Assembly: GCF_002159265.1 (NCBI RefSeq)
Contig: NZ_NFHG01000016.1
Coordinates: 1 to 64,000 of the forward strand
Direction of reading: 5' to 3'
Length of the DNA stretch: 64,000 bases
Source: Flavonifractor sp. An82
GTDB taxonomy: Bacteria; Bacillota; Clostridia; Oscillospirales; Oscillospiraceae
Shown one piece after another: positions 49,471-58,842 of this stretch. Position 1 is the stretch's first letter; each line of letters starts with the position of its first letter. The position numbers and the translations under genes were made by a program. Below the pieces are notes generated by a model. It made no database searches. It was not told the DNA's origin and worked only from the letters and a program-made list of their open reading frames with translations.

Positions 49471-49503
49471 GGCGCAACCATTTGCGCCATGCTGTGGTAT
49501 TAT
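49471..49503 (+). promoter_or_regulatory. Promoter region of the sigma-serpin operon with hairpin at -35
   Basis: GGCGCAA-CCAT-TTGCGCC (49471-49488), a perfect 7-bp inverted repeat, sits where the -35 box would be; TATTAT (49498-49503) is the -10 candidate. Suggests control by a DNA-binding protein or by the sigma factor itself. Confidence 0.5.
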
Positions 49504-49559
49504 AGTGTCAGTGAGAAATCGACGTGATCCGGATGCCTGAAAAAGAGAGGTGAAGCCCC

Positions 49560-50033
49560 ATGACAGACGAGAGGAACGCCCGGGCCCAGGTGGAGCGCTG
49601 GGGGGATATGGTGTGGCGGCTTGCTCTGGCCCGCACCCGCCACATCCAGGACAGTGAGGACGTGTTTCAGGAGGTGTTCGCCCGTTTCTTCCGCCATGAG
49701 GGGGAGCTGGACAGCGACGAGCACCGGAAGGCCTGGCTCATCCGCTGCACCCTCAACTGCACCAATACCCTGCTGTCCGCCCGCTGGCGGACCCATCTGC
49801 CCCTGGAAGAGGCAGTGACCCGGGCCATGGAGCCTGAGGACCGGACGGTCTACCAGGCGGTGCTGGCCCTGCCGAAAAAATACCGCACCGCCCTCCACCT
49901 GCACTACTATGAGGGTTACTCGGTGGAGGAGATCGCCGCCCTCACCGGGGCCAGAGCGGGTACGGTGAAGAGCTGGCTGTCCCGGGGGCGGGAGAAGCTG
50001 GCGGCGGAACTGAAAGGAGTGGACGGACCATGA
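49560..50033 (+). CDS. ECF sigma factor coupled to a serpin gene
   Basis: 157 aa; AGAGAGGTGA precedes the start. Region 2 (DMVWRLALARTRHIQDSEDVFQEVFARFFRHEGELDSDEHRKAWLIRCTLNCTNTLLS, residues 16-73) and region 4 (VLALPKKYRTALHLHYYEGYSVEEIAALTGARAGTVKSWLSRGREKL, residues 101-147) are complete. Its stop overlaps the serpin ATG (ATGA, 50030-50033), the same coupling that sigma and anti-sigma genes show elsewhere in this window. More like the factor at 17066-17572 than the tandem pair. Confidence 0.93.
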   Translation: MTDERNARAQVERWGDMVWRLALARTRHIQDSEDVFQEVFARFFRHEGELDSDEHRKAWLIRCTLNCTNTLLSARWRTHLPLEEAVTRAMEPEDRTVYQAVLALPKKYRTALHLHYYEGYSVEEIAALTGARAGTVKSWLSRGREKLAAELKGVDGP

Positions 50034-51487
50034 TGGATCGCTACCGAAAGGCCAATGACACCCTCCATCCCACCCCGTCGGCGGCGGAGCGGGCGGTACA
50101 GGGGAAGCCTCCCAGGCGGAAGAGAAAGCCCCTGAAAGCCCTGGTGCCTGCCGGGGTGGCGGCAGTGGTGGCGGCGGTTCTGCTGGTGACCGGTATCCCG
50201 GGTCTGACCGGCGGCACGCTGGCCGCCTATGCCATTGCTCTGCCGGAGTACCCCGACCTGCCCCAGTGTCCCACCGAGCCCACAGGGAACAGCGAGGCGG
50301 CATGGGAGCAGTTCAGCCAGGACTACAGCGCCTATCGGGATGCTTGGTGGAACTACCAGAACGAGACGGACAGACTGTACGATACCCCGGAACTGACTGC
50401 CGCCCTGGCGGATTACACCGGCAGGAGTACCATCCTGGCTCTGGCGGGGGAGGGCAACCGGATCTATTCCCCCGTGTCCCTGTGGTTTGCCCTGGCTATG
50501 CTGGCGGAGACTACCGAGGGCCAGACCAGGCAGCAGGTACTGGACGCTCTGGGGGCCTCCGACGTGGAGCAGCTGCGGAGTTGGGCGGATACCCTGTGGC
50601 GCACCATCTACCGGGATGACGGCACCGCCGCGTCTTTGCTGGGTACCTCCATCTGGCTGGATGAGGATGTAAGCTTTCATCAGGATACCCTGGATGCGCT
50701 GGCGGGGCACTACTACACCGGATCCTTCCAGGTGCCGATGGGCACCGACGAGGCGGACAAGGCTATCAGCGATTGGGTGTCGGAGCAGACAAAGGGGCTC
50801 ATCGGCTCCGAGGGTAAGGTGCTGGAGACCGATGAGCTGACCCTGGCGGTGCTGGCCTCCACCCTCTATTATAAGGCGGGCTGGATCGATGAATTTAACC
50901 CCGGCAGCACCGGGGAGGACCTGTTTACCGCCGCCGACGGCACAGAGACCAGGGTGGAGTTCATGCATAAGAACCAGAACGGTACCTTCCTGCGGCAGGA
51001 CGGCTATCAGGCGGCCGCTCTGGGTACCAATTTTGGAGAGATGATCTTCGTGCTCCCCGACGAGGGGATCACCCCCGCCGACCTGCTGGCAAACCCGGAT
51101 TTTCTGACCGAGGTCACCGATTTTGAAAACGGCATCTTTGGGGAGGTCCAATGGTCGGTACCCAAGTTCGACGTCAGCTCCGACCTGGACCTGAAACCCA
51201 CCCTGACAGGCCTGGGCATTACCGACGTATTCGACCCGACGGTCTCCGATTTCTCCCCCCTCACCGACCTGGAGCCGGTGTGGCTGGATCAGGCCAAGCA
51301 GATCGCCCGGGTGAAGGTGGATGAGAACGGGGTGGAGGCCGCCGCCGTCACATTGCTGGAGGCAAATGGGGGATCTGCGCCTCCCGAGGGCCTGGAATAC
51401 TGTATCATGGACCTGGACCGGCCCTTCCTCTTTCTCATCCGGGCCGGAGGCGTCACCCTCTTTGTAGGCGTGGTGGAGCAGGTATAA
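50030..51487 (+). CDS. Membrane-anchored serpin (serine protease inhibitor) in anti-sigma position
   Basis: 485 aa. Basic cytoplasmic N-terminus (residues 1-36), one transmembrane helix (about 37-55), linker, then a serpin fold from residue 118 to the end. Serpin marks: NRIYSPVSLWFALAML, EGQTRQQVLDALG, STLYYKAGWIDEF, the hinge ENGVEAAAVT at 432-441 and DRPFLFLIR near 464. Placing P17 at Glu432 puts the bond to be cut near Gly-Ser at about 448-449; the loop is small-residue rich, suiting an elastase-like target, as an inference. P14 is Val, not the usual Thr/Ser, so fast loop insertion is not certain. No classical anti-sigma domain is visible beyond the short basic tail. Confidence 0.9.
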   Translation: MMDRYRKANDTLHPTPSAAERAVQGKPPRRKRKPLKALVPAGVAAVVAAVLLVTGIPGLTGGTLAAYAIALPEYPDLPQCPTEPTGNSEAAWEQFSQDYSAYRDAWWNYQNETDRLYDTPELTAALADYTGRSTILALAGEGNRIYSPVSLWFALAMLAETTEGQTRQQVLDALGASDVEQLRSWADTLWRTIYRDDGTAASLLGTSIWLDEDVSFHQDTLDALAGHYYTGSFQVPMGTDEADKAISDWVSEQTKGLIGSEGKVLETDELTLAVLASTLYYKAGWIDEFNPGSTGEDLFTAADGTETRVEFMHKNQNGTFLRQDGYQAAALGTNFGEMIFVLPDEGITPADLLANPDFLTEVTDFENGIFGEVQWSVPKFDVSSDLDLKPTLTGLGITDVFDPTVSDFSPLTDLEPVWLDQAKQIARVKVDENGVEAAAVTLLEANGGSAPPEGLEYCIMDLDRPFLFLIRAGGVTLFVGVVEQV

Positions 51488-51493
51488 ACACAG

Positions 51494-51527
51494 CCCCTGC
51501 GGCGAGGTGCCGCAGGGGCTCTTTTTG
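51494..51527 (+). terminator. Terminator of the sigma-serpin operon
   Basis: CCCCTGCGGC / GCCGCAGGGG stem followed by CTCTTTTTG, 6 nt past the serpin stop. Confidence 0.85.
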
Positions 51528-51528
51528 T

Positions 51529-53073
51529 TTACACCAGAGGGGCCAGCACCCGGAGGATGGACCGGAACAGCCGCCGGAGCCAGGAGCGCTCCAGGCACTG
51601 CTCCAGAGTGATCCGCTGACATTGCAGCTGGGTGGACCAGAAGTCGGCCTTGATGTCCAGAATGGTAAGGTCCTGATAGAGGAGCACCGCATCCTCAAAG
51701 TGGAGGAACATGCTGCGGTAATCCATGTTGATGGTGCCAACCACCCCCACCACGTCGTCGGACACCACGTTTTTGGCGTGGACGAAGCCGGGGGTGTACT
51801 CGAAGATCTGCACGCCCGCCTCCAGCAGGGACTGGTAGTGGGAGCGGGTCAGCTCAAACACCAGCTTCTTGTCGGGGATGTGGGGGGTGATGATGCGCAC
51901 GTCCACCCCCGATTTGGCGGCGTTGCGCAGAGCGGTGTTGACGCTGTCGCTGACGATGAGATAGGGGGTCATGATATAGACGTACCGCTTGGCCTTGGAG
52001 ATCAGGTTGAGGTACACCGTCTCGCCCACCGGCTCATTGTCCAGGGGATTGTCGGCGTAGGGCTGCACGAAGCAGTCATTCCCCAGGGCGGCCTCCGGGG
52101 GCAGGGAGGTGGGCCGCAGGGCGGCATAGTCCACGGCCACCTCCCGGATATACTCCCACATGGTGAGGAACATCACCGTCATGCTCCAGGCCGCCTCTCC
52201 CTTCACCAGAATGGCGCTGTCCTTCCAGTGGCCGAACCGGGATTTTTGGTTGATATACTCGTCGGCCAGATTGATGCCGCCGGTGAAGGCGGTGTGGCCG
52301 TCGATGATGCACAGCTTCCGGTGGTCCCGGTTGTTCATGCGGATGGAGATCACCGGCTTGAACCGGTTGAACACGCAGCAGGGGATGCCGGTCTCCCGCT
52401 CGAATTTGGCGGCGTAGTCAGCGGGCAGGGTGCCCAGGGAGCCTACGTCGTCGTAGATCACCCGCACGTCCACCCCAGCGGCGTGCTTTTCCTTCAAAAT
52501 TTCAACGACGCTGTCCCAGAACACACCGGGGGCCAGAATGAAGTACTCCAGGAAAATATACCGCTGAGCCTTTTTCAGCTCCTCCAGCATGACGGGAAAG
52601 ACGTCGTCCCCCAGGGGGAAATACCGGGTCCAGGTATTGGTATATACCGGGCAGCGGGCGTACCGCTCCAGGTAGCGGGCCTGGTTCACCGCATCCGCCC
52701 CCATGGCGGCCAGCTTGTGGGATTTGTAGTCCCCCTCCAGCTGCTCCAGCATGGTGCGGTCCATGCCCTGCATCTTGCGGCGCATCCGGGCGGACAGCTT
52801 GTTGCCGCCGCACAGCAGGTAGACCAGCCAGCCGAACATGGGGAAGAGGAGGATGGGGATGATCCAGCCAATTTTGTATCCCGGGTCGGTCTGCCGCCGG
52901 ATGATGACCAGTACTGCCAGCAGGGACAGCACCACGCAGGCCCAGTACACATAGACGTAGTAGCTGGAGGCCCACACCATGGGCACCAGCAGCACGATGG
53001 CCTGCAAAAGGATCAGCAGGGCCACGATCACCGAGCGCTGAAAGAGAAAGGAAGATAGCTTTTTGATGTTCAC
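51529..53073 (-). CDS. cls: Cardiolipin synthase (PLD family)
   Basis: 514 aa. Two N-terminal transmembrane helices (residues 14-60), then two HKD phospholipase D motifs: HRKLCIIDGHTAFTGGINLADEY near 240 and HAKNVVSDDVVGVVGTINMDYRS near 425. Joins two phosphatidylglycerol molecules to make cardiolipin at the membrane. Length and order fit bacterial ClsA. Separated from dnaE upstream by 31 nt on the same strand, so it may be in the same transcript. A short hairpin CCCCTGCGGC-GAGGT-GCCGCAGGGG with T-run (51494-51527) lies between it and the serpin gene. Confidence 0.94.
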   Translation of the reverse strand: MNIKKLSSFLFQRSVIVALLILLQAIVLLVPMVWASSYYVYVYWACVVLSLLAVLVIIRRQTDPGYKIGWIIPILLFPMFGWLVYLLCGGNKLSARMRRKMQGMDRTMLEQLEGDYKSHKLAAMGADAVNQARYLERYARCPVYTNTWTRYFPLGDDVFPVMLEELKKAQRYIFLEYFILAPGVFWDSVVEILKEKHAAGVDVRVIYDDVGSLGTLPADYAAKFERETGIPCCVFNRFKPVISIRMNNRDHRKLCIIDGHTAFTGGINLADEYINQKSRFGHWKDSAILVKGEAAWSMTVMFLTMWEYIREVAVDYAALRPTSLPPEAALGNDCFVQPYADNPLDNEPVGETVYLNLISKAKRYVYIMTPYLIVSDSVNTALRNAAKSGVDVRIITPHIPDKKLVFELTRSHYQSLLEAGVQIFEYTPGFVHAKNVVSDDVVGVVGTINMDYRSMFLHFEDAVLLYQDLTILDIKADFWSTQLQCQRITLEQCLERSWLRRLFRSILRVLAPLV

Positions 53074-53104
53074 AGGGTTACTCCTTGCCGCGAAACCGTA
53101 TCAA

Positions 53105-56100
53105 TTACTTTACCACCACATTGTCTGTTCCCAGCAGCTCCTTCAATTCCTCCACCAGGGCGGGATGGATGAGGCAGGGGGTGGACAGCAGCTTGCCGGT
53201 GTCGGCGCACCGCACCACCAGCTGCTCGGTGCCGGGGAACATGGTGAGCACCAGACGGATCTTCTTCCATCGGGAGTCCTCCAGACCGGGAATACGGATG
53301 TAGAGCTTTTTGGCTTTCGCCGCCGGCTGGGGCTGGTCCTCGCCGCCCTCCCGCAGGTGGTCCAGAGGCACCACCCGGTCGCACATAAGCTGGGGGGCCT
53401 TCTCATCCCGGACGGAGATGCGGCCTTCGGCCAGCAGGGGCACGTTCTCTTTCAGATAGGGGCCGCATTCCCCCAGGGCCCGGGCAAATACCAGCATCTC
53501 CATGGAGCCGGTGTCGTCCTCCAGGGTGACGTAGGCCATCAGGGTATTGTTGCGGGTGGTGCGGGTGCGGGAGGCGGACACCACACCGGCGATGGTCACC
53601 CGCTGCTCGTCCCGGAAGGTGGTGGGGCCGCCCTCCTGGGCAAAGTCGGAGAGGATGGCGCCGATGGAGGCCGCCTTCCGCTTCTTGACCAGGTCCCGGT
53701 ACTCGTCCATGGGGTGGCCGGACAGGTAGAGGCCGGTGGTCTCCTTCTCCATGGTCATCAGCTCCCGGCGGGAGAACTCGGGGATGTTTTTCAGATTGAG
53801 TGGGGGGGCGTACTGGGGCTCGTCCCCACCGCCGCCGAAGAGGTCGAACTGCCCCTCCAGATTCTTGCGTTTGTTCTGGGCGATGGAGTCCACCAGGGAC
53901 TCGTAGGCGTCCAGCAGCCGGGATCGGAAGAGACCCATGCTGTCAAAGGCGCCGCATTTGATGAGGCTCTCCAGCACCCGCTTGTTGAGATCGTGGTCAA
54001 ACATCCGCTGGCAGAAGTCGGGGAAGGAGGTGAAGGCGCCCTTCTTCCGTTCTGTCAGTACGTCATTGATAAAGCCCCGGCCCACCCCCTTGACGGCCAC
54101 CAGGCCGAAGCGGATGTGGTCGCCGGACACGGTGAAGTCGGCCCCCGACTCGTTGATGTCGGGAGGGAGGAGGGGGATGCCGCAGTCCTTGCACTCGGCA
54201 ATGTACTCCGCCACCTTCTCGCTGGAGTCCAGCACCGAGGTGAGGAGGGCGGCCATGTACTCCTTGGTGTAGTGGCACTTGAACCAGGCGGTGTGGTAGG
54301 CCACGATGGCGTAGCTTACCGCGTGGGCCTTGTTGAATGCGTACTGGGCGAAGGCCTCGATCTCGTCGTAAATGTCCTCGGCGGTCTGCTGGGGGATGCC
54401 GTTGGCCATACACCCGGCGATGTTCCGCTCGGGATCGCCGTGGACGAAGGTGTGGCGCTCCTTTTCGATCTGGGCCTTCTTCTTCTTGGAGATGGCCCGG
54501 CGCACCATGTCGGCCTGGCCCATGGTGTACCCCGCCAGCCGGCGGAAGATCTCAATGACCTGCTCCTGATACACGATGCAGCCGTAGGTCACCGACAGAA
54601 TGGGCTCCAGGGCGGGGTGCTTGTACTTCACCTTGTCCGGGTTGTGCTTGCAGGCGATGAAGCGGGGGATGGAATCCATGGGGCCGGGGCGGTAGAGGGC
54701 GATGATAGCGGTGATGTCCTCGATGTCGTGGGGCTTGAGACCCACGCACACCCCGGTCATGCCCGCCGACTCCATCTGGAACACGCCGGAGGTCTTGCCG
54801 TCGGACAGCATTTGGAACACCGCCGGGTCGTTGTCCGGAATGTCAGCCAGGGAGAAGCCGGGATTCTTCTGGGCCACCAGCTTCACCGTGTCGTCCAGAA
54901 TGGTCAGGTTGCGCAGGCCCAAAAAGTCCATTTTTAAGAGGCCCAGCTCCTCCAGCGTGGTCATGACGTACTGGGTGACCACCGACTCGTCGTTCTTGGC
55001 CAGGGGCACATAGTCCATCACCGGGCGGCGGGTGATGACCACGCCGGCGGCGTGGGTGGAGGCGTGGCGGGGCATGCCCTCGATGGCCTTGGCGGTGTCG
55101 ATGAGCTCCTTCACCCGGTCGTCTCCCTCGTAGAGGTCTTTGAGGGGCTTGGACAGCTTGAGAGCCTCATCCAGGGTGATGTGGAGGGCGCCGGGGCCGC
55201 TGGGCACCTGCTTGGCCACCGCGTCCACATCGGCGTAGGGGATATTGAGGGCCCGGCCCACGTCCCGGATGGCCCCCCGGGCGGCCATGGTGCCGAAGGT
55301 GACGATCTGGGCCACGTGGTCCTCGCCGTACTTGCGCTGGACGTACTCAATGACCTCCTGCCGCCGGCGGATGCAGAAGTCGATGTCGATATCGGGCATG
55401 GTGACACGCTCCGGGTTGAGGAAGCGCTCGAAGTAGAGGGAGTACTTCATGGGGTCCACGTCGGTAATGTTCATGCAGTAGGCCACCATGGAGCCTGCCG
55501 CCGAACCACGGCCGGGCCCCACCGGGATGCCCTGGCTCTTAGCATACCCGATAAAGTCGGAAACGATGAGGAAGTAGTCCACAAACCCCATCTGCCGGAT
55601 GACCCCCATCTCGTAGGCCAGCCGGTCCCGGTAGCCCTCCGGGTCGTCGGGGTAGCGGCGCTGGTATCCCTCCCGGCACAGCTTCTCAAAGTAGGCGTCC
55701 CCGTTGGTATACCCCTCCGGCAGCTTGAATTCCGGCAGGTGATAGGTGCCGAACTGGAAGTCCATGTTGCACAGCTCGGCAATTTTCAGGGTGTTCTCCA
55801 CCGCCTCCGGATACTCGGGGAAGAGGGCGGCCATCTCCTCGGTGGACTTGACGTACAGCTCGCTGGTCTCCATCTTCAGGCGGTTGGGGTCGTCCACCGT
55901 CTTGCCCATCTGGATGCACATGAGGGTGTCCTGCATCTGGGCGTCCTCCCGGCGGAGGTAGTGGGCGTCGTTGGTCACCACCAGGGGAATGCCGGTCTCC
56001 TGGTGGATGCGGATGAGTCCCTGGTTGATGGCGGGGTCGCCGGGCAGGTTGTGGTCCTGGAGCTCCAGGTAGTAGCCGTCCTCCCCGAACAGCTCCCGCA

Positions 56101-56581
56101 TCTCCAGGGCGATGGCCTTGGCCCCCTCGTAGTCCCCGGCCAGGATGCGCCGGGGCACCTCGCCGGACTGGCAGGCCGACAGGGCGATGAGCCCGCCGCA
56201 GTGCTGGCGCAGCAGCTCCTTGTCGATCCGGGGGCGGATGTAGAAGCCCTCGGTGAAGGCGCAGGAGTCCAGATAGCACAGGTTGCGGTAGCCCTCCTCG
56301 TTGCGGCACAGCAGGATCAGGTGGTACATGGCGGCGTCCAGCTCGTGGACCCGGTCGGTGCGGCTCCGGGGGGCCACGTAGACCTCGCAGCCGATGATGG
56401 GCTTGATGCCCTCCGCCTTGCAGGCCTTGTAGAAGTCCACCACGCCGTACATGACGCCGTGGTCGGTGATGGCCACGGCGGGCTGGCCCAGCTCTTTCAC
56501 CCGCTTGACCAGCAGGGGAATACGGCAGGCGCCGTCCAGCAGGGAAAACTCAGTATGGACGTGCAGGTGGACAAAGGACAT
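53105..56581 (-). CDS. dnaE: DNA polymerase III, alpha subunit
   Basis: 1158 aa, start after TAGGAGGTAACC. N-terminal PHP domain (MSFVHLHVHTEFSLLDGA), palm with GPGRGSAAGSMVAY and the catalytic PDIDIDF (Asp pair near residue 398), fingers and thumb, helix-hairpin-helix, and an OB-fold (VTIAGVVSASRTRTTRNNTLMAYVTLEDDTGSMEMLVFA) near residue 1000. Replicative or lagging-strand polymerase of the DnaE1 type by length. It follows the whiA block and is flanked by cls. Confidence 0.96.
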   Translation of the reverse strand: MSFVHLHVHTEFSLLDGACRIPLLVKRVKELGQPAVAITDHGVMYGVVDFYKACKAEGIKPIIGCEVYVAPRSRTDRVHELDAAMYHLILLCRNEEGYRNLCYLDSCAFTEGFYIRPRIDKELLRQHCGGLIALSACQSGEVPRRILAGDYEGAKAIALEMRELFGEDGYYLELQDHNLPGDPAINQGLIRIHQETGIPLVVTNDAHYLRREDAQMQDTLMCIQMGKTVDDPNRLKMETSELYVKSTEEMAALFPEYPEAVENTLKIAELCNMDFQFGTYHLPEFKLPEGYTNGDAYFEKLCREGYQRRYPDDPEGYRDRLAYEMGVIRQMGFVDYFLIVSDFIGYAKSQGIPVGPGRGSAAGSMVAYCMNITDVDPMKYSLYFERFLNPERVTMPDIDIDFCIRRRQEVIEYVQRKYGEDHVAQIVTFGTMAARGAIRDVGRALNIPYADVDAVAKQVPSGPGALHITLDEALKLSKPLKDLYEGDDRVKELIDTAKAIEGMPRHASTHAAGVVITRRPVMDYVPLAKNDESVVTQYVMTTLEELGLLKMDFLGLRNLTILDDTVKLVAQKNPGFSLADIPDNDPAVFQMLSDGKTSGVFQMESAGMTGVCVGLKPHDIEDITAIIALYRPGPMDSIPRFIACKHNPDKVKYKHPALEPILSVTYGCIVYQEQVIEIFRRLAGYTMGQADMVRRAISKKKKAQIEKERHTFVHGDPERNIAGCMANGIPQQTAEDIYDEIEAFAQYAFNKAHAVSYAIVAYHTAWFKCHYTKEYMAALLTSVLDSSEKVAEYIAECKDCGIPLLPPDINESGADFTVSGDHIRFGLVAVKGVGRGFINDVLTERKKGAFTSFPDFCQRMFDHDLNKRVLESLIKCGAFDSMGLFRSRLLDAYESLVDSIAQNKRKNLEGQFDLFGGGGDEPQYAPPLNLKNIPEFSRRELMTMEKETTGLYLSGHPMDEYRDLVKKRKAASIGAILSDFAQEGGPTTFRDEQRVTIAGVVSASRTRTTRNNTLMAYVTLEDDTGSMEMLVFARALGECGPYLKENVPLLAEGRISVRDEKAPQLMCDRVVPLDHLREGGEDQPQPAAKAKKLYIRIPGLEDSRWKKIRLVLTMFPGTEQLVVRCADTGKLLSTPCLIHPALVEELKELLGTDNVVVK

Positions 56582-56618
56582 AAGGTTACCTCCTAAGATC
56601 GGGGATGAAAGGGGCGGT

Positions 56619-56882
56619 TCAGCAAATGGTGACGGTGCGCTCGCACTTGGGGCAGGTCACTTCGCCCTCCAGCCGCACCTTCAGGGCCTCCTGAAGGAGC
56701 AGCTTTTTGCAGTGGGGGCAGCGGAGCTTGGCCAGGGACAGCACGCCCAGCACCATGCCCACCACCAGGGCCAGCACGAACAGCAGTATGATGCGCAGCA
56801 CAAAGCTGAGCAGAATCAGTACCGGAATGGCCATGGTCAGGCCCCAGAAGATCTTTTTCCAGGTTTCATTCAGCTGGATCAT
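56619..56882 (-). CDS. Small membrane protein with C-terminal zinc ribbon
   Basis: 87 aa from ATG 56882, which is 9 nt after GGAGG; the ATG at 56891 abuts the ribosome site. A long hydrophobic region (residues 9-49), likely two helices, precedes a zinc ribbon CPHCKKLLL...CPKCERTV. It lies between whiA and dnaE on the same strand. I do not recognise a specific family; similar membrane zinc-ribbon proteins are common and uncharacterised. Confidence 0.78.
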   Translation of the reverse strand: MIQLNETWKKIFWGLTMAIPVLILLSFVLRIILLFVLALVVGMVLGVLSLAKLRCPHCKKLLLQEALKVRLEGEVTCPKCERTVTIC

Positions 56883-56905
56883 CCGATCCATCCTCCTTTT
56901 TCTTG

Positions 56906-57799
56906 TTACGAGCGGGACAGCTCCATCAATTTACGCAGCCGGTGGTTGAAGGCAGATTTGGATACCGGAGGATCGCACAGCTCGGCCAGCTGGGACAGGG
57001 TGAGCTCCGGATGGGCCATCCGCAGGTCCACCGCCTCCTTCAGCTTGTCCGGCAGGTCAGCCAGCATGCCCCGCTCTTCCAGCTTGTAGATGGCCTCGAT
57101 CTGGCCCTGGGCGGCGTCCACCGCCTTGTCCAGGTTGGCGGCGTCGCAGTTGACCCGGCGGTTGATGCTCCCCCGCAGGTCCTTTTCTGCCTTGGCGTTC
57201 ATCAGCTCCATGGCGGCCAGGGGGGCACCCATGGCGGTGAGGAAATCTTCAATGGCGTTGCTCTGCTTGAAGTAGGTGATGGCGTTGGACTTGCGGCTGC
57301 TCTCCTTGGGGGAGAAGCCCATCTCCAGCAGCAGGGCGTGGAGCTCCCGGCTCACCGACCGGTGGGAGGTGGCCAGCTCCAGGTGGTAGCGTTTGGTCGG
57401 GTCGGTCACCGAGCCTCCCGCCAGAAAGGCCCCCCGCAGGAAGGCGGAGCGGCAGTGGTCCTCCTCCAGCACGGCAAAGTTGATGTGGTGGGCCAGATCC
57501 TCCGCCGGGTCGTGGCCGTAGACGGCCCACAGGGCGGACAGCTTGTCCCGGTCTGTGATGGAAAAGATGCGCTTGCCCGCCCCCTCAGCGGGCAGACGGT
57601 CAAAGCGCACCTGGAAGGCCTTCTGAAACAGCTGGGGGAGCCGCTGGGCAAATTCCGGCGACTCGGTGGTGATGCGCACCTCGGCGGCGGTGGACAGGGA
57701 GCAGTAGAGCAGTACCCCGTAGGCCTCCGCCTGGGCGCAGCATTTCTTGGTGAGGGGCGCGCGGCACAGCTCGGCCTTCACCTGGGTGGAAAATGACAT
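56906..57799 (-). CDS. whiA: DNA-binding protein WhiA
   Basis: 297 aa from ATG 57799 behind GGAGGG. N-terminal LAGLIDADG-like domain (SFSTQVKAELCRAPLTKKCC, AFLRGAFLAGGSVTDPTKRYHLELATSH) and C-terminal helix-turn-helix (RMAHPELTLSQLAELCDPPVSKSAFNHRLRKLMEL). WhiA homologs act in cell division and chromosome segregation in Firmicutes and in sporulation of Streptomyces. Follows yvcK by 13 nt in the conserved murB-rapZ-yvcK-whiA operon. Confidence 0.95.
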   Translation of the reverse strand: MSFSTQVKAELCRAPLTKKCCAQAEAYGVLLYCSLSTAAEVRITTESPEFAQRLPQLFQKAFQVRFDRLPAEGAGKRIFSITDRDKLSALWAVYGHDPAEDLAHHINFAVLEEDHCRSAFLRGAFLAGGSVTDPTKRYHLELATSHRSVSRELHALLLEMGFSPKESSRKSNAITYFKQSNAIEDFLTAMGAPLAAMELMNAKAEKDLRGSINRRVNCDAANLDKAVDAAQGQIEAIYKLEERGMLADLPDKLKEAVDLRMAHPELTLSQLAELCDPPVSKSAFNHRLRKLMELSRS

Positions 57800-57812
57800 G
57801 TTTCCGCCCTCC

Positions 57813-58829
57813 CTACAGCACACGGGTGGAGGCCCGCTCCTCGTACAGCTCCATCACCGCGGCGGACAGCCGGGCGAAGGAGTGGCGGGCGTAATCCAGG
57901 GTCTCGGAGGCCAGGGGCCGGGTGACCACCTCCACCCCCAGGGCCTCAATGGCCTCTTTGTCCACCACGATGGGGGCGGCATCCTCCTCCTTGTACCGCT
58001 CCAGCAGGCCGGGGCGCACCGGGGCAGAGTTGCACAGGCAGATGTCCACCAGGCCGGGACCGGAGTGGCGCAGCAGGGCCTTCACATGGTCGGAGGCCGT
58101 CATACCCTCGGTCTCGCCGTCCTGGGTCATAATATTGCAGATGTAGATTTTCATGGCCCTGGAGGCGCACACCGCCTCCGAGATGCCGTCCACCAGCAGG
58201 TTGGGGATGACACTGGTGTACAGGGAGCCGGGGCCCAGCAGGATCAGGTCAGCCTCCTCAATGGCCCGAATGGCCTCGGGCAGGGCATGGGGGTGCTCGG
58301 GCAGCAGACGGACGCTCTGGATGCGGCAGTCCTGGGCCTTTTTGAAGTCGCTGATCTTGGACTCGCCCTGGACCCGGGTGCCGTTTTCAAAGGTGGCCTC
58401 CAGTACCACGTCGGCGTTGGTCACCGGCAGTACCCGACCGGTGATGGCCAGGACCTGGCTCATTTTGGACACCGCCTCGTCGAAGGAACCGGAGATGCCG
58501 TTGAGGGCGGCCAGGATCAGGTTGCCGAAGGACTGGCCGGTGAGATTACCGGAGCCCTGGGGGAAGCGGTAGGTGAGCAGCTCCTGCATCAACGGCTCGG
58601 CGTTGGCCAGGGCCTCCATGCAGTGGCGGATATCCCCCGGCGGGGGCATGCCCAGATCCTGGCGCAGCATGCCGGAGCTGCCGCCGTCGTCGGCCACGGT
58701 GACGATGGCGGTGAGATTCTTGGTGTGGTTCTTGAGACCACGGAGCATGGTGGACAGGCCGGTGCCGCCGCCGATGGCGACGACCTTGGGCCCCTGGGCC
58801 CAGCGGCGTTCATAAAAGGACTGATACAC
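57813..58829 (-). CDS. glmR: Gluconeogenesis/cell-wall factor GlmR (YvcK)
   Basis: 338 aa, GTG start at 58829 after AAGGAGG. CofD-like fold: VVAIGGGTGLSTMLRGLK, VTVADDGGSSGMLRQDLGMPPPGDIRHC, GQSFGNLILAAL, LGPGSLYTSVIPNLLV, ICNIMTQDGET. In Bacillus the protein binds UDP-GlcNAc and stimulates GlmS, linking it to glmS at 21950-23782. Positioned between rapZ and whiA with 13-nt gaps. Confidence 0.95.
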   Translation of the reverse strand: MYQSFYERRWAQGPKVVAIGGGTGLSTMLRGLKNHTKNLTAIVTVADDGGSSGMLRQDLGMPPPGDIRHCMEALANAEPLMQELLTYRFPQGSGNLTGQSFGNLILAALNGISGSFDEAVSKMSQVLAITGRVLPVTNADVVLEATFENGTRVQGESKISDFKKAQDCRIQSVRLLPEHPHALPEAIRAIEEADLILLGPGSLYTSVIPNLLVDGISEAVCASRAMKIYICNIMTQDGETEGMTASDHVKALLRHSGPGLVDICLCNSAPVRPGLLERYKEEDAAPIVVDKEAIEALGVEVVTRPLASETLDYARHSFARLSAAVMELYEERASTRVL

Positions 58830-58842
58830 GGCGGCTCCTCCT

